Assembly: GCA_945861585.1 (NCBI GenBank) | Contig: CAMAVC010000002.1 | Span: 46,665 to 110,664, forward strand | Length of the DNA stretch: 64,000 nt | DNA from: Planctomicrobium piriforme | Lineage (GTDB): Bacteria > Planctomycetota > Planctomycetia > Pirellulales > UBA1268 | Reading direction: 5' to 3' | In this document: positions 27,403 to 35,307 of the stretch, in pieces | How positions within the stretch are numbered: position 1 is the first letter of the stretch | How the letters are laid out: each line of letters begins with the position of its first letter | Translations under genes and position numbers: made by a program | Notes under the pieces: model-generated | Databases searched by the model: none | Seen by the model: the letters and a program-made list of their open reading frames with translations, nothing else | Told to the model about the DNA's origin: nothing

Positions 27403-29208
27403 CTACTTGCAGAGCATGAGGTTGTCGACGAAGCCGCAGCTTTCCGGGCCGAGGGAGGCGTCGGCGGCTCGCAGGTCACTCTCGGCCCGCCAGTAGTCCT
27501 GCCGCGCCCCGATCTCGTAGATGTCGGCATCGAACTTCGCCTGTTCGCGGAGCGTCACGCGCAGCACGTCGCTGCGTCCGAGCCGCAGCTGCTCCCGCTC
27601 GGCGCGGGCCACGACCCTGGCGAGGTCGAGCCGTTGGGAAGCCTGCTTGTGAAACTCGTAGGCCCGCTCGAGCGCCGAATAGGTGTCTTGCACCTCGGCC
27701 CGAATCTGATCTTCGGCGTATTGCAGCTGGCGGTCGATCTGCACGAGCTGGGCCTGGGCTGCAGTCACGCGGCCGCGGGCATCGCGCCGCTGGGCGGGCA
27801 TTTGAAACACGAGCGACGCTTCGAGCACCTGTCGATCGAGGCCGAAAGGGCCGGAGAGTGAGCTCTTGCCGAAGCCGGCGTCTTGGTTGCCCGCGATCTG
27901 GGCGTCGAGCCCGGGGAGTGTCTGGTTTTCCGCGAAGCGGCGCTCCACGAGGAGTTTTTCCCGCTGCAGGGCCAGCCGCTGAAATTCGGGCCGGGCGGCG
28001 AGCGCCCGGGTGAGTGACTGCTGAAACACCACCGGGCTCGGCGGCACGGGCTCGGGCAGGGGCCGCATCCGGGGGCGGCCCGCGAGCAGAGGCTTGCCGC
28101 TCGGGTCGCGATAATACAGCGAGAGGTCGATCGTCGCCTGTTGCACCGAGCGGTCGGCCTGCACCACCGTCGCCTGGCGGAGGGCGATGTTTTGTTGATT
28201 GTCGATCCGTTCGATGTTGGCGACCGCCCCGCTTTCAACCCGAAACCCGATCTCCACGTCGCGCTCGACGGCCAGATCGACGAGGTAGTCGGCGGCCCGG
28301 CGGCGCTCGCCGCTGCCCGTCCAGTTCCAGTAGGTGCGGGCTGCGGCCCGCATGTAGTCGAGCCGGCTCCGCAGGATTGCCGGCTCCGCCAGCGACACGT
28401 CGAGCTGGGCCTGCGCCCGCGTGGCCCGGGCCCGGTCGATGTCGCGGTTTTTCGCGAGTGGCATCGTGAGCCCGCCGCGGAATTCGCCGGCATCGGCGGT
28501 GAGCCGCTGGAGGTTGTAGGTGGGGAAGTTGCCGTAGCCGGTGCGGAAGCCGCCGAACATCGTCACACCGCCATACGGCAGGAGTTGCTGCGCACCGAAG
28601 TCAGACCGGTAGTTTTCGTAGGTGCCGGGCGCGAGCGCGTTGCCGGCGCCCGTGACGTTCGTATCGAAGGCGCCCATGGCGCTCGTGAGCCGGCCGGCGG
28701 CGACCGCGCGTTCCCGCTCCACGGCGAGGAGCAACGGATAGTGCATGTTCACGCTTTGCAGCACCTCGCAGAGCGTGAGCGGCGTGTCGCGGTTGTCGGT
28801 GGCGGCGCCCGGGATCGGCGGCTCGGAGGGCGTGAAGAGCTTCGCTCCGCCGGGCACTTGCGGCAGCTCTTCAGAGGGCGTGGGCGCGTCGTCCTCGGGG
28901 ATATCGGGAAGGCGTTCGAACAGGTCTTCGGTGGTGAGCGGCTCGGCTTGGGCAGCCGGGGCGGGGAGCGTCTCGGCGGGCTCGAGCTCGAGGAACGACT
29001 GCTGCGCGACGCTCGGCGGCGTGGCCGGGGCGGCGGCCTGGGTTTCGAGCGCCGTCAGGCTTCGAGCGGGCGTGAAGAGCCGAGGCTCGGCGGCAGCGGC
29101 CGTGGTAGCGAGAAGGAGCCAGAGTAGGACAGGCTTCAGCCTGTCATTCTTCAGCGTGGGCCGTCGGTGGCAGAAAGACAGACAGGCTGAAGCCTGTCCT
29201 CCTGTCAC
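27403..29208 (-). CDS. TolC-like outer-membrane efflux/secretion protein
   Basis: About 601 residues if started at the GTG at 29208, which overlaps the upstream HlyD stop (GTGA). The hydrophobic export signal (LLWLLLATTAAAA, ~28-41) is followed by a Pro/Glu-rich region (~45-140). An outer-membrane-efflux domain with long coiled helices comes next (for example RAVAAGRLTSAMGAFD and RVTAAQAQLVQIDRQLQYAE). It would form the outer channel of the tripartite system with the next two genes. Two GTAG-REP copies lie inside the predicted N-terminus and encode the tracts QASACL and NDRLKPVLL. The true start is uncertain; a CTG start is also possible. Confidence 0.82.
   Translation of the reverse strand: MTGGQASACLSFCHRRPTLKNDRLKPVLLWLLLATTAAAAEPRLFTPARSLTALETQAAAPATPPSVAQQSFLELEPAETLPAPAAQAEPLTTEDLFERLPDIPEDDAPTPSEELPQVPGGAKLFTPSEPPIPGAATDNRDTPLTLCEVLQSVNMHYPLLLAVERERAVAAGRLTSAMGAFDTNVTGAGNALAPGTYENYRSDFGAQQLLPYGGVTMFGGFRTGYGNFPTYNLQRLTADAGEFRGGLTMPLAKNRDIDRARATRAQAQLDVSLAEPAILRSRLDYMRAAARTYWNWTGSGERRRAADYLVDLAVERDVEIGFRVESGAVANIERIDNQQNIALRQATVVQADRSVQQATIDLSLYYRDPSGKPLLAGRPRMRPLPEPVPPSPVVFQQSLTRALAARPEFQRLALQREKLLVERRFAENQTLPGLDAQIAGNQDAGFGKSSLSGPFGLDRQVLEASLVFQMPAQRRDARGRVTAAQAQLVQIDRQLQYAEDQIRAEVQDTYSALERAYEFHKQASQRLDLARVVARAEREQLRLGRSDVLRVTLREQAKFDADIYEIGARQDYWRAESDLRAADASLGPESCGFVDNLMLCK
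29124..29200. repeat. GTAG-REP family A pair inside coding sequence
   Basis: A forward copy lies at 29124-29145 and an inverted copy at 29181-29200 with a 35-nt spacer. Both sit within the predicted N-terminal coding region of the TolC-like gene, unlike the other copies, which are at gene ends. Confidence 0.88.
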
Positions 29209-30590
29209 TTCACCTTGATCTTGGGCGGCTTGGGGCCGTCCTTGTCCTTGGTGATCGGCGACACGACAGGCGGGAAGCCGTTGAGGCGGCGCCAGATCTC
29301 GTAGCCGAGAGACACGCGGTTCAAAAACACCCACCCGATCGCCTGGTTGCCCTGCCGTAGAAACTCCGAGTCGGGCCACATCTCGCCGGGCCGCATCGCG
29401 TCGGGCTCGATGAGCACGCGAAACTTGCCCGAGGTGCCGCTGGCCGCCGCGTCGATCTGCCGCACCTTCCCGCCAAACGTGCCGATTGCCAGTTCCGGAA
29501 AGCCCGAAAACTGCACCGCCGGCCAGCCCTCGAACTGCAGCCGCACCTGCGGCAAGGAGCCCGTGCGTTCCGCGAACCCACGCACCAGTGGTGCGTCGAG
29601 TCCGTCGAGCAAGAGCTCGACGACGCGGTCGTTGGTGTCGGGCACGATCGTGCACAGCTCGTCGCCTTCTTTTACGTACTGTCCACCCTGGCCCACGTTG
29701 GCCTCCACGCGGAACACCGTTCCGTCGCAGGGCGCCACCACGAGCCGGGCTTTGAAGCGTTCGATCCGGTTGTCGATCTCCTGGATCTCGCGCTCGATCG
29801 AAAACAGGTTTTGCTCGCTCTTGCGAAGGTTGGAACGGGCCACGGCGATCGCCGAGAGACCGGCGGCGTCGGCCTGCAGGAGCAAAGCTTCCTGCGTGAG
29901 CAGGGCGGCCTGGGCCCGCTGGATCTCCGCAGCGGCCTTCTCTGTGTCGGTGAAGGCGCGATCCGCCCGCATCCGGGCCTCGTCGCGGTTGAGCTTGCTT
30001 TCGAGACCGCCAAACGTGGGGTTCGTGAACAGGTCTTCGAACATCTCGAAGCGGCTCTTCTCGAACGTCTGCGCAAACTCGGCGTTGGCGCCGACCTGCC
30101 TGGCCACCTCGATTGACTTGCGTGCCGCCTCACGATTCGCCTCTGCCGCCTTCACTGCCGCGTCGCGGGCCGATTCCTGGGCCTTTGCCGCGGCATCCTG
30201 TTCAATCACTTCGAGCTTCGCTGCCGCCAAGCGCCCGGCGAGAAACTCGCGCTGGGCCTCCAACCTTGCGGCAAGCTCAGGGTCGTTGTCTTCGATATCG
30301 ACGACGGGATCGTTCATCTTTACGCGGCTTCCCTCGACCACATGCCACTTGCGCACCTGCCCCGAAACCCGCGCCGTGAGCACCTGCATGCGCTCGACTG
30401 GGGAATATGCGACGACCTGCCCCCGCCCCTGCACGGTCTGCTGCCAAGGTACGAAAGCCAGGAGGAATGGCGTGGCCAGGAAAAGCAGGACGACCACCCG
30501 CCCCATCCCGCGCACCATCCGCGGCGTGGCCGAGCGGGCGAGAACGTCGTCGAAGCCGTGGTTGTGCGTGTGTGTGCGCGCGTCGCTCAT
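29205..30590 (-). CDS. HlyD-family periplasmic adaptor subunit
   Basis: A 461-residue membrane-fusion protein. A His-rich cytoplasmic start precedes one transmembrane helix (RVVVLLFLATPFLLAFVPW, 31-49). A lipoyl half-domain follows (TARVSGQVRKWHVVEGSRVK). A long Ala/Glu coiled hairpin covers ~105-290, then the second lipoyl half (VVAPCDGTVFRVEANVGQGG) and a beta-barrel. It would bridge the inner-membrane ABC protein and the TolC-like channel. ATG 30590 overlaps the ABC stop by ATGA, and its own stop overlaps the TolC-like GTG. The C-terminus is Lys/Pro-rich. Confidence 0.9.
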   Translation of the reverse strand: MSDARTHTHNHGFDDVLARSATPRMVRGMGRVVVLLFLATPFLLAFVPWQQTVQGRGQVVAYSPVERMQVLTARVSGQVRKWHVVEGSRVKMNDPVVDIEDNDPELAARLEAQREFLAGRLAAAKLEVIEQDAAAKAQESARDAAVKAAEANREAARKSIEVARQVGANAEFAQTFEKSRFEMFEDLFTNPTFGGLESKLNRDEARMRADRAFTDTEKAAAEIQRAQAALLTQEALLLQADAAGLSAIAVARSNLRKSEQNLFSIEREIQEIDNRIERFKARLVVAPCDGTVFRVEANVGQGGQYVKEGDELCTIVPDTNDRVVELLLDGLDAPLVRGFAERTGSLPQVRLQFEGWPAVQFSGFPELAIGTFGGKVRQIDAAASGTSGKFRVLIEPDAMRPGEMWPDSEFLRQGNQAIGWVFLNRVSLGYEIWRRLNGFPPVVSPITKDKDGPKPPKIKVK

Positions 30591-32221
30591 GACCACTCCA
30601 CCGTCTTGTCGCAGCGGTTGCGGAGCTCGTCGCGGGCCGTCACCACCACGAGCGTCCAAGGGGCCTGGCGGTCGAAGAGCGCCTCGATGAGCTGCGGGCA
30701 CTCGTGGATGTCGAGGCCGTCGAGCAGGCCGTCGATGAGCAGCAGCCGCGGCCGGCCGGCGATCGCGCGGGCGATCGAGAGCCGCAGCAATGCATTCGTG
30801 GAGAGTGGCAGGCCGTCGGACGCCAGCGGCGTGGCGGCACCCTGCGGCAGCCGGGCCACGGTGTCGTCGAGCCCCACCATGTCGAGCGCCCGCTGCACGT
30901 CGAGCGCCGTGATCTCGGTGCGGCCCACCCGGATGTTTTCCGCCACGGTGCCGGCGAAGGTCTCGGCCTGGCCCACGAAGGCGATGCCCAGCCTGGTCGA
31001 CGCACGGTCGAGCGAGCGGGCGTCGATGCCGTCGAATTCGAGCAGCCCTTCGTGCGGCAGCCGAAGGAGGCAGAGCGTCTCGAGGAGAAACGTCTTGCCC
31101 GAACCCGACGGGCCGATCACGGCCACGCGCTCGCCCGGGCGGGCCACCAGTTTGTGGGTCTTGTCGCGCCGGCGAATCTCCGCCACGGCCTGCATGGGCG
31201 TGTCGCGGGGCGGCAGCTGCTCCCCGCCTTCGGGCTCGAGCACAAGCGTGCTGATCACGCCCAGCTTGTCGAGCGAGGCCTGGAGGTCATAAAAGATCTC
31301 CACGTATTTGCCGAGCTTCGAGAGGGCCGTGAGCACGAGCGTCACGATCAGCTCGCCTGCCACGAGCTGGCCGAGGTTGAGCTGCCGGTTGATCACGAGC
31401 CAGCCGCCGAGGCCCAAGAGCACGGTGCTGGCCACGGCCTCGAGCAGGAGCGCGAAGAGCGTCTGCCGCCAGACCACGCGAAAGTGCTTGCGGCGCGAGT
31501 CGATGTAGGCCTCGGTGAGCATGCCCGCCCGCTCGATCGCCACCGCTCCGCCCTTGCCAAAGCGGAAGGTGTGCGGGCACTTCGCGATCTCCTCGAGCCA
31601 AGCTGCCATGTCGAACTTGGCGTAGCTCTCGGCGATGCTCGTGCGCACGCCGCCGAGGCCGAGCACGCCCACGAGAAACGCGATCATCAGCACCATCACG
31701 AGCGCGAAGGTGAGCAGGTAGGGATGGTAGAAGGCGAGCACGGCGAGGCCGACGACCGTGGTCATCACGATCGCCACGCCGTCGACGAGCAGCGACGTGA
31801 TCGCCTTCTGCACGGAAGCGACCTCGAAAAACCGGTTCACGATGTCGGTGGGATTGCGGCCGTCAAACGACTCGATCTCGGCGCGTGCGAAGCGGGTGGC
31901 GAAGGTGTTGGCGGTGCGGGCGAAGATCCGCCGCTGCATGTATTCGGCCACGGCCACCTGCATCGCCCGCAGGATCGCGGAGAAGATCAGGAAGGCGAGC
32001 ATCACGAGCGAGAGCACGACCACCGGCCAGAGCAGCACGCCGAAGGCCACGGTGTTGACGAGGGCCTCGATGGCGGCCGGCGTCACGATCGAAAGCAGCC
32101 CCACGCCCAGGGCGAAGGCCAAGATCGTGGCCACGTCACGGCGCTCGAGGCGCAGCAAGTCCATCAGCCGTGCCCACGGCCGAATTACGGCGTCGCCATG
32201 ATGCCCAGCAGTTTCTGCCAT
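30587..32221 (-). CDS. ABC transporter (permease + degenerate ATPase) of a type-I-secretion-like system
   Basis: 544 residues from ATG 32221; ATG 32164 is an alternative that avoids the 37-nt overlap with the Nramp gene. The membrane domain has about six helices (~25-320). The nucleotide-binding domain keeps Walker A (GPSGSGKT, 370-377) and the Q-loop (FVGQ, Gln418). The signature is degenerate (PLSTNALLR instead of LSGGQ). Walker B reads RLLLIDG, with Gly498 where the catalytic Glu is expected. The switch His is replaced (VVVTARDEL, Ala529). There is no C39 peptidase domain. It heads an operon with the HlyD and TolC partners. ATP turnover is doubtful from these residues. Confidence 0.87.
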   Translation of the reverse strand: MAETAGHHGDAVIRPWARLMDLLRLERRDVATILAFALGVGLLSIVTPAAIEALVNTVAFGVLLWPVVVLSLVMLAFLIFSAILRAMQVAVAEYMQRRIFARTANTFATRFARAEIESFDGRNPTDIVNRFFEVASVQKAITSLLVDGVAIVMTTVVGLAVLAFYHPYLLTFALVMVLMIAFLVGVLGLGGVRTSIAESYAKFDMAAWLEEIAKCPHTFRFGKGGAVAIERAGMLTEAYIDSRRKHFRVVWRQTLFALLLEAVASTVLLGLGGWLVINRQLNLGQLVAGELIVTLVLTALSKLGKYVEIFYDLQASLDKLGVISTLVLEPEGGEQLPPRDTPMQAVAEIRRRDKTHKLVARPGERVAVIGPSGSGKTFLLETLCLLRLPHEGLLEFDGIDARSLDRASTRLGIAFVGQAETFAGTVAENIRVGRTEITALDVQRALDMVGLDDTVARLPQGAATPLASDGLPLSTNALLRLSIARAIAGRPRLLLIDGLLDGLDIHECPQLIEALFDRQAPWTLVVVTARDELRNRCDKTVEWS

Positions 32222-33693
32222 AGGGTCCAGAGACCAACCATGATGAAGCCCGCCGCCGAGACCCACAACAGCAAATCCCACGGCTTCGAGGGGGTCAGCC
32301 GCGGCTCCATCGCCCGATAGCGAAACCAGAGCACGGCCACTCCCAGGGCGGCGAGCATCACGGCCTGCATCGCGCCGCTGGCGAGCACCATCCCCACGGG
32401 CTCACGGATCAAGAGGGCGAGGGCGAGCGCCACGAGCGGCCAGGCCGTGGCGATCCGGCGCGTCCAGGTGCGGCGGGCGTCGTCCCCCGCTGGAATCCAG
32501 CCGGCGAGCGTGAGGCCGTCGGTGACGATCCGCGCGTTGCCGTCGGCCGCGGCGAAGAGCGTGGAATAGAGCACGGCGAACGCGCCCACGAGAAACAGTT
32601 CTTCAGCCCACGCCCCAAACACGGGCGCATACATCGCGCCGAGCGACCGCACCATCTCACCGCCGCCGGGCCGCAGGCCGAGCCGGCCGAGCGTGGCGGC
32701 GCCCAAAAGATAGAAAGCCACCGTCACCACGGTGTAGACCACCATCGACGCCCACGCGTCGAACTGCATCACGCGGAGCCAGCCCCGGGCCCGGGCCGCC
32801 CAGGCGGGCGAATCGTCGCGCGGGCCCACCGCGCGGCCGTAGCCCTTCTCGAGGCACCAGTAGGGATAAAACATGAGCTCGCTCGCCCCCACGCCGATGA
32901 TGCCGAAGGTGGCAAGCGCCGTCATCAGAGGAGAGCGGCCGCCGATGGCCGGCGGGATCGAGGGCACGATGCCCCCCATGAGCTCGCGCGAAGAGATCGC
33001 CCACGCGGGGTCGAACTGCAGCATCGCGAGCGCGAGGAGTGTCACGAGCGTGAACGTGCCCACGAGCACGATCGACACGCGCTCGATCACGCCGTAGCGG
33101 CCGATCGAGAGCAGGATCGAGGTCACGACGCCGACGACCACGGCCCAGAAGGTGTCGTCGGTGGGGCGGGCGAGGGTTTTTGATTCGGCTTCGAGGGCGG
33201 CGAAGCGGGCGTCGAGCGCGGTCGCTTGCGCGGCATCGCCGCTGCGGCGGGCGGTGGCGGCCTGGATGCGCGTGGCGGCGGCTGCGTCGTGCACGCGGTT
33301 CCACTCGCGGCCGGCAGCGGTCACGGGCACGCCGGCGGCGAGCGTCTGGGCCACGCCGGCGAGAATTCCGCCCTGCTGCACGACCACGAGCGCCGTCATG
33401 ATCGCCCAGCCCCATACGATCCAGCCGAGGCCACCGATGCGTGGGCCGGGCACGCGGTCGAAGGCTACGAGTGGCGTGCGGCCCCAGGCGAGCGTGTGGC
33501 GGCCGATCTCGATCTGAGCCGCCACCTTGATCGCGCAGCCGATCACGATCAGCCAGAGGAGCACAAACCCCGCCTCGGCGCCCACGGTGGTGGCGGCGAT
33601 CAGTTCGCCGCTGCCCACGATGGAGCTCGCGAGAATGATGCCCGGCCCGAGGTGGGAGAGCGTTTCGCGAAGCGTGGTCGGGGGTGCTTGCAT
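32185..33693 (-). CDS. Nramp-related membrane transporter
   Basis: A 502-residue inner-membrane protein with about 11 hydrophobic segments. The N-terminus LGPGIILASSIVGSGELIAAT aligns with TM1 of the Nramp (SLC11) family. The metal-binding DPGN motif of classical Nramps is replaced by GSGE, and TM6 reads SELMFYPYW rather than the usual MPH motif. Manganese or iron transport therefore cannot be assumed; Nramp-related families moving other cations are known. A charged soluble insert (~130-180, TRIQAATARRSGDAAQ) interrupts the membrane region. The gene is followed by the ABC gene with overlap. Confidence 0.85.
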   Translation of the reverse strand: MQAPPTTLRETLSHLGPGIILASSIVGSGELIAATTVGAEAGFVLLWLIVIGCAIKVAAQIEIGRHTLAWGRTPLVAFDRVPGPRIGGLGWIVWGWAIMTALVVVQQGGILAGVAQTLAAGVPVTAAGREWNRVHDAAAATRIQAATARRSGDAAQATALDARFAALEAESKTLARPTDDTFWAVVVGVVTSILLSIGRYGVIERVSIVLVGTFTLVTLLALAMLQFDPAWAISSRELMGGIVPSIPPAIGGRSPLMTALATFGIIGVGASELMFYPYWCLEKGYGRAVGPRDDSPAWAARARGWLRVMQFDAWASMVVYTVVTVAFYLLGAATLGRLGLRPGGGEMVRSLGAMYAPVFGAWAEELFLVGAFAVLYSTLFAAADGNARIVTDGLTLAGWIPAGDDARRTWTRRIATAWPLVALALALLIREPVGMVLASGAMQAVMLAALGVAVLWFRYRAMEPRLTPSKPWDLLLWVSAAGFIMVGLWTLWQKLLGIMATP

Positions 33694-33702
33694 GACTCTG
33701 TT

Positions 33703-33876
33703 GTAGGACAGGCTTCAGCCTGTCAGTTCGGATGACTTGGATGTGCCGTTCCAAAAAGCCCGAAGCGTGAGCTGAAGGGAATGCGGTGGCGATTCTCGCC
33801 AAACCGCGCGTTTTCCTCTCGGCTCGCGCCTCGGGCTTGCGAAGACAGGGGAATGACAGGCTGAAGCCTGTCCTAC
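33703..33876. repeat. Mixed repeat cluster: two GTAG-REP A copies flanking family B copies
   Basis: A forward family A copy lies at 33703-33724 just upstream of the Nramp start. Diverged family B units (AAGCCCGAAGCGTGAGCTGA and the inverse CTCTCGGCTCGCGCCTCGGG) occupy ~33756-33841. An inverted family A copy lies at 33855-33876. The last one supplies the stop codon of the glycosyltransferase gene. The cluster fills the whole 179-nt gap. Confidence 0.88.
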
Positions 33877-35186
33877 AAAGAGGCTTCGAGCCACTTTGCA
33901 AACTGAAGATACGTCTTTTCGCGATCGAACACGGCCTCGGCCAGCCGGCGGCTGCCCTGGCGGCAGTCGTTGAGGAGCCGCCGATCCGATGCGAATGCTG
34001 CAATCGCCCGGGCGAGCGAGGCGGCGTCGTCGGCCGTATAGGTGAGCCCGGCCTGATGCTCGCTCACCAGCCGTTCAAGTTCCCCAGGCAGTGAATTCAC
34101 GAGGGCCAGGCCGGCGGCCGCGTAGTCGCAGGCCTTGTTGGGGATGGCCACTCTTGTCTCGGGCTTCACAAGCACAAGGCCGATGTCGGCCTTCGAGAGC
34201 AGGTCCACATAGTCGCGTCGTCCGAGCAGGCCGTGCACGACGAGCCGGCAAGCTCCCCGAAGTCCCTCGGCCGCGCTGCGGAGCCGCGGTTCGAGCGAGC
34301 CAGTGCCCGCCACATGGATTTCGGCCGCAGTTCCTGCAGAGCCGAGCAGCCGGGCGGCGGTGATCAAGGTGTCGATGTCCTGCCCCGCCTCCAGCGAGCC
34401 GGCATACACGCACTTCACCGGCTGCGAGGCATCGGGCCCCGCTTCGAGCGAGGCGTCGATCTCGGCGGGAGATAGCCGCGGTGGCTCGGCGTATTCCTGG
34501 AGGTAAGCGCCGAGGTTGCAGACGTGCGACGGTGTCGACGCTGCAGTCGCGTCAGCAGGAGCAGCCTTCGCCGCAACGGCATCCAGATAGGTTTGAGACG
34601 TGGCGGAAATCGCATCGGCAGCGGCGAGCACTGCCTTCCGTCGCTTCTCCATACCGCCAAGAAAGAGCGGGGCCACGAGGCCGCGCAACCACTTCGGGCC
34701 GGGCAGCAGCCGCTCGAACGTTTCCGGCCACAGGTCCTGCACGTCGCACACAAACAGTGCATCGAGCCGCTTGGCGAGGCGGGCGGCGGCCTCCGGGCCT
34801 TCGAGCGGCGGGAAGCTCGCGAGGATGATGTCGGGCCGGTCCAGTTGCCCCGAGGCCACGCCTTCGCTCGCCAGCCGTTCAAACGTGCGGCCGAAGTCGC
34901 GGTGGCTGGCGATCCGAGCCAGCGACACGTTCTTCTCGTAGGGCCGCACGGCCACGAGCCGCACGGCGAAGTTCTCGTCTTCGCGAATCCCGAGGGGCAC
35001 GTCACGGCGAGCCTTGCGGCGGTGGCTCCAGGTAGCGCTCCACCAGGTCACATCGTGGCCGCGGGCGGCGAGGATGCGGGCCAGCGACCAGTAGCGGAGC
35101 GGCGGCAGACCCTCGCCGGGGATGTCATCGAACGGATTGACGATCCAGATCGTGAGGGGCTGGGGCAGCTGCTCGGCTCGACTCAT
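33873..35186 (-). CDS. Glycosyltransferase family 4 protein
   Basis: A 437-residue GT-B enzyme. The N-terminal domain starts with TIWIVNPFDDIPGEGLPPLRYW, a form seen in sugar transferases near capsule genes, followed by ARGHDVTWW. The linker leads to the donor-binding half with CVYAGSLEAGQDIDTLITAA and VHGLLGRRDYVDLLSKADIG. The closing part, ETRVAIPNKACDYAAAGLA, replaces the usual E-x7-E region, as in WbuB-like enzymes. The sugar and acceptor are unknown. The stop TAG (minus strand, 33875-33873) comes from a GTAG-REP element right after EASL. Confidence 0.88.
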   Translation of the reverse strand: MSRAEQLPQPLTIWIVNPFDDIPGEGLPPLRYWSLARILAARGHDVTWWSATWSHRRKARRDVPLGIREDENFAVRLVAVRPYEKNVSLARIASHRDFGRTFERLASEGVASGQLDRPDIILASFPPLEGPEAAARLAKRLDALFVCDVQDLWPETFERLLPGPKWLRGLVAPLFLGGMEKRRKAVLAAADAISATSQTYLDAVAAKAAPADATAASTPSHVCNLGAYLQEYAEPPRLSPAEIDASLEAGPDASQPVKCVYAGSLEAGQDIDTLITAARLLGSAGTAAEIHVAGTGSLEPRLRSAAEGLRGACRLVVHGLLGRRDYVDLLSKADIGLVLVKPETRVAIPNKACDYAAAGLALVNSLPGELERLVSEHQAGLTYTADDAASLARAIAAFASDRRLLNDCRQGSRRLAEAVFDREKTYLQFAKWLEASL

Positions 35187-35241
35187 GGGGGGAGCCTAAC
35201 AAAAGGCGTGCGCGAGGGAGAGAGCCGCGCGCCGTGCGGCA

Positions 35242-35307
35242 GTAGGACAGGCTTTAGCCTGTCGGCGCGAGAACGTCGGAGGGATGACAGGCTAAAGCCT
35301 GTCCTAC
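35242..35307. repeat. GTAG-REP family A inverted pair
   Basis: A forward copy at 35242-35263 and an inverted copy at 35286-35307, both with the TTA/TAA loop variant, are separated by 22 nt. The inverted copy supplies the TAG stop of the PQQ-repeat gene. The pair fills the 117-nt gap to the glycosyltransferase gene. Confidence 0.92.

Noticed and set aside
30704..32320. 538-codon plus-strand frame opposite the degenerate ABC gene
   Set aside because: Composition is that of an antisense shadow (His/Glu/Arg-rich) and the minus strand encodes clear transporter features.
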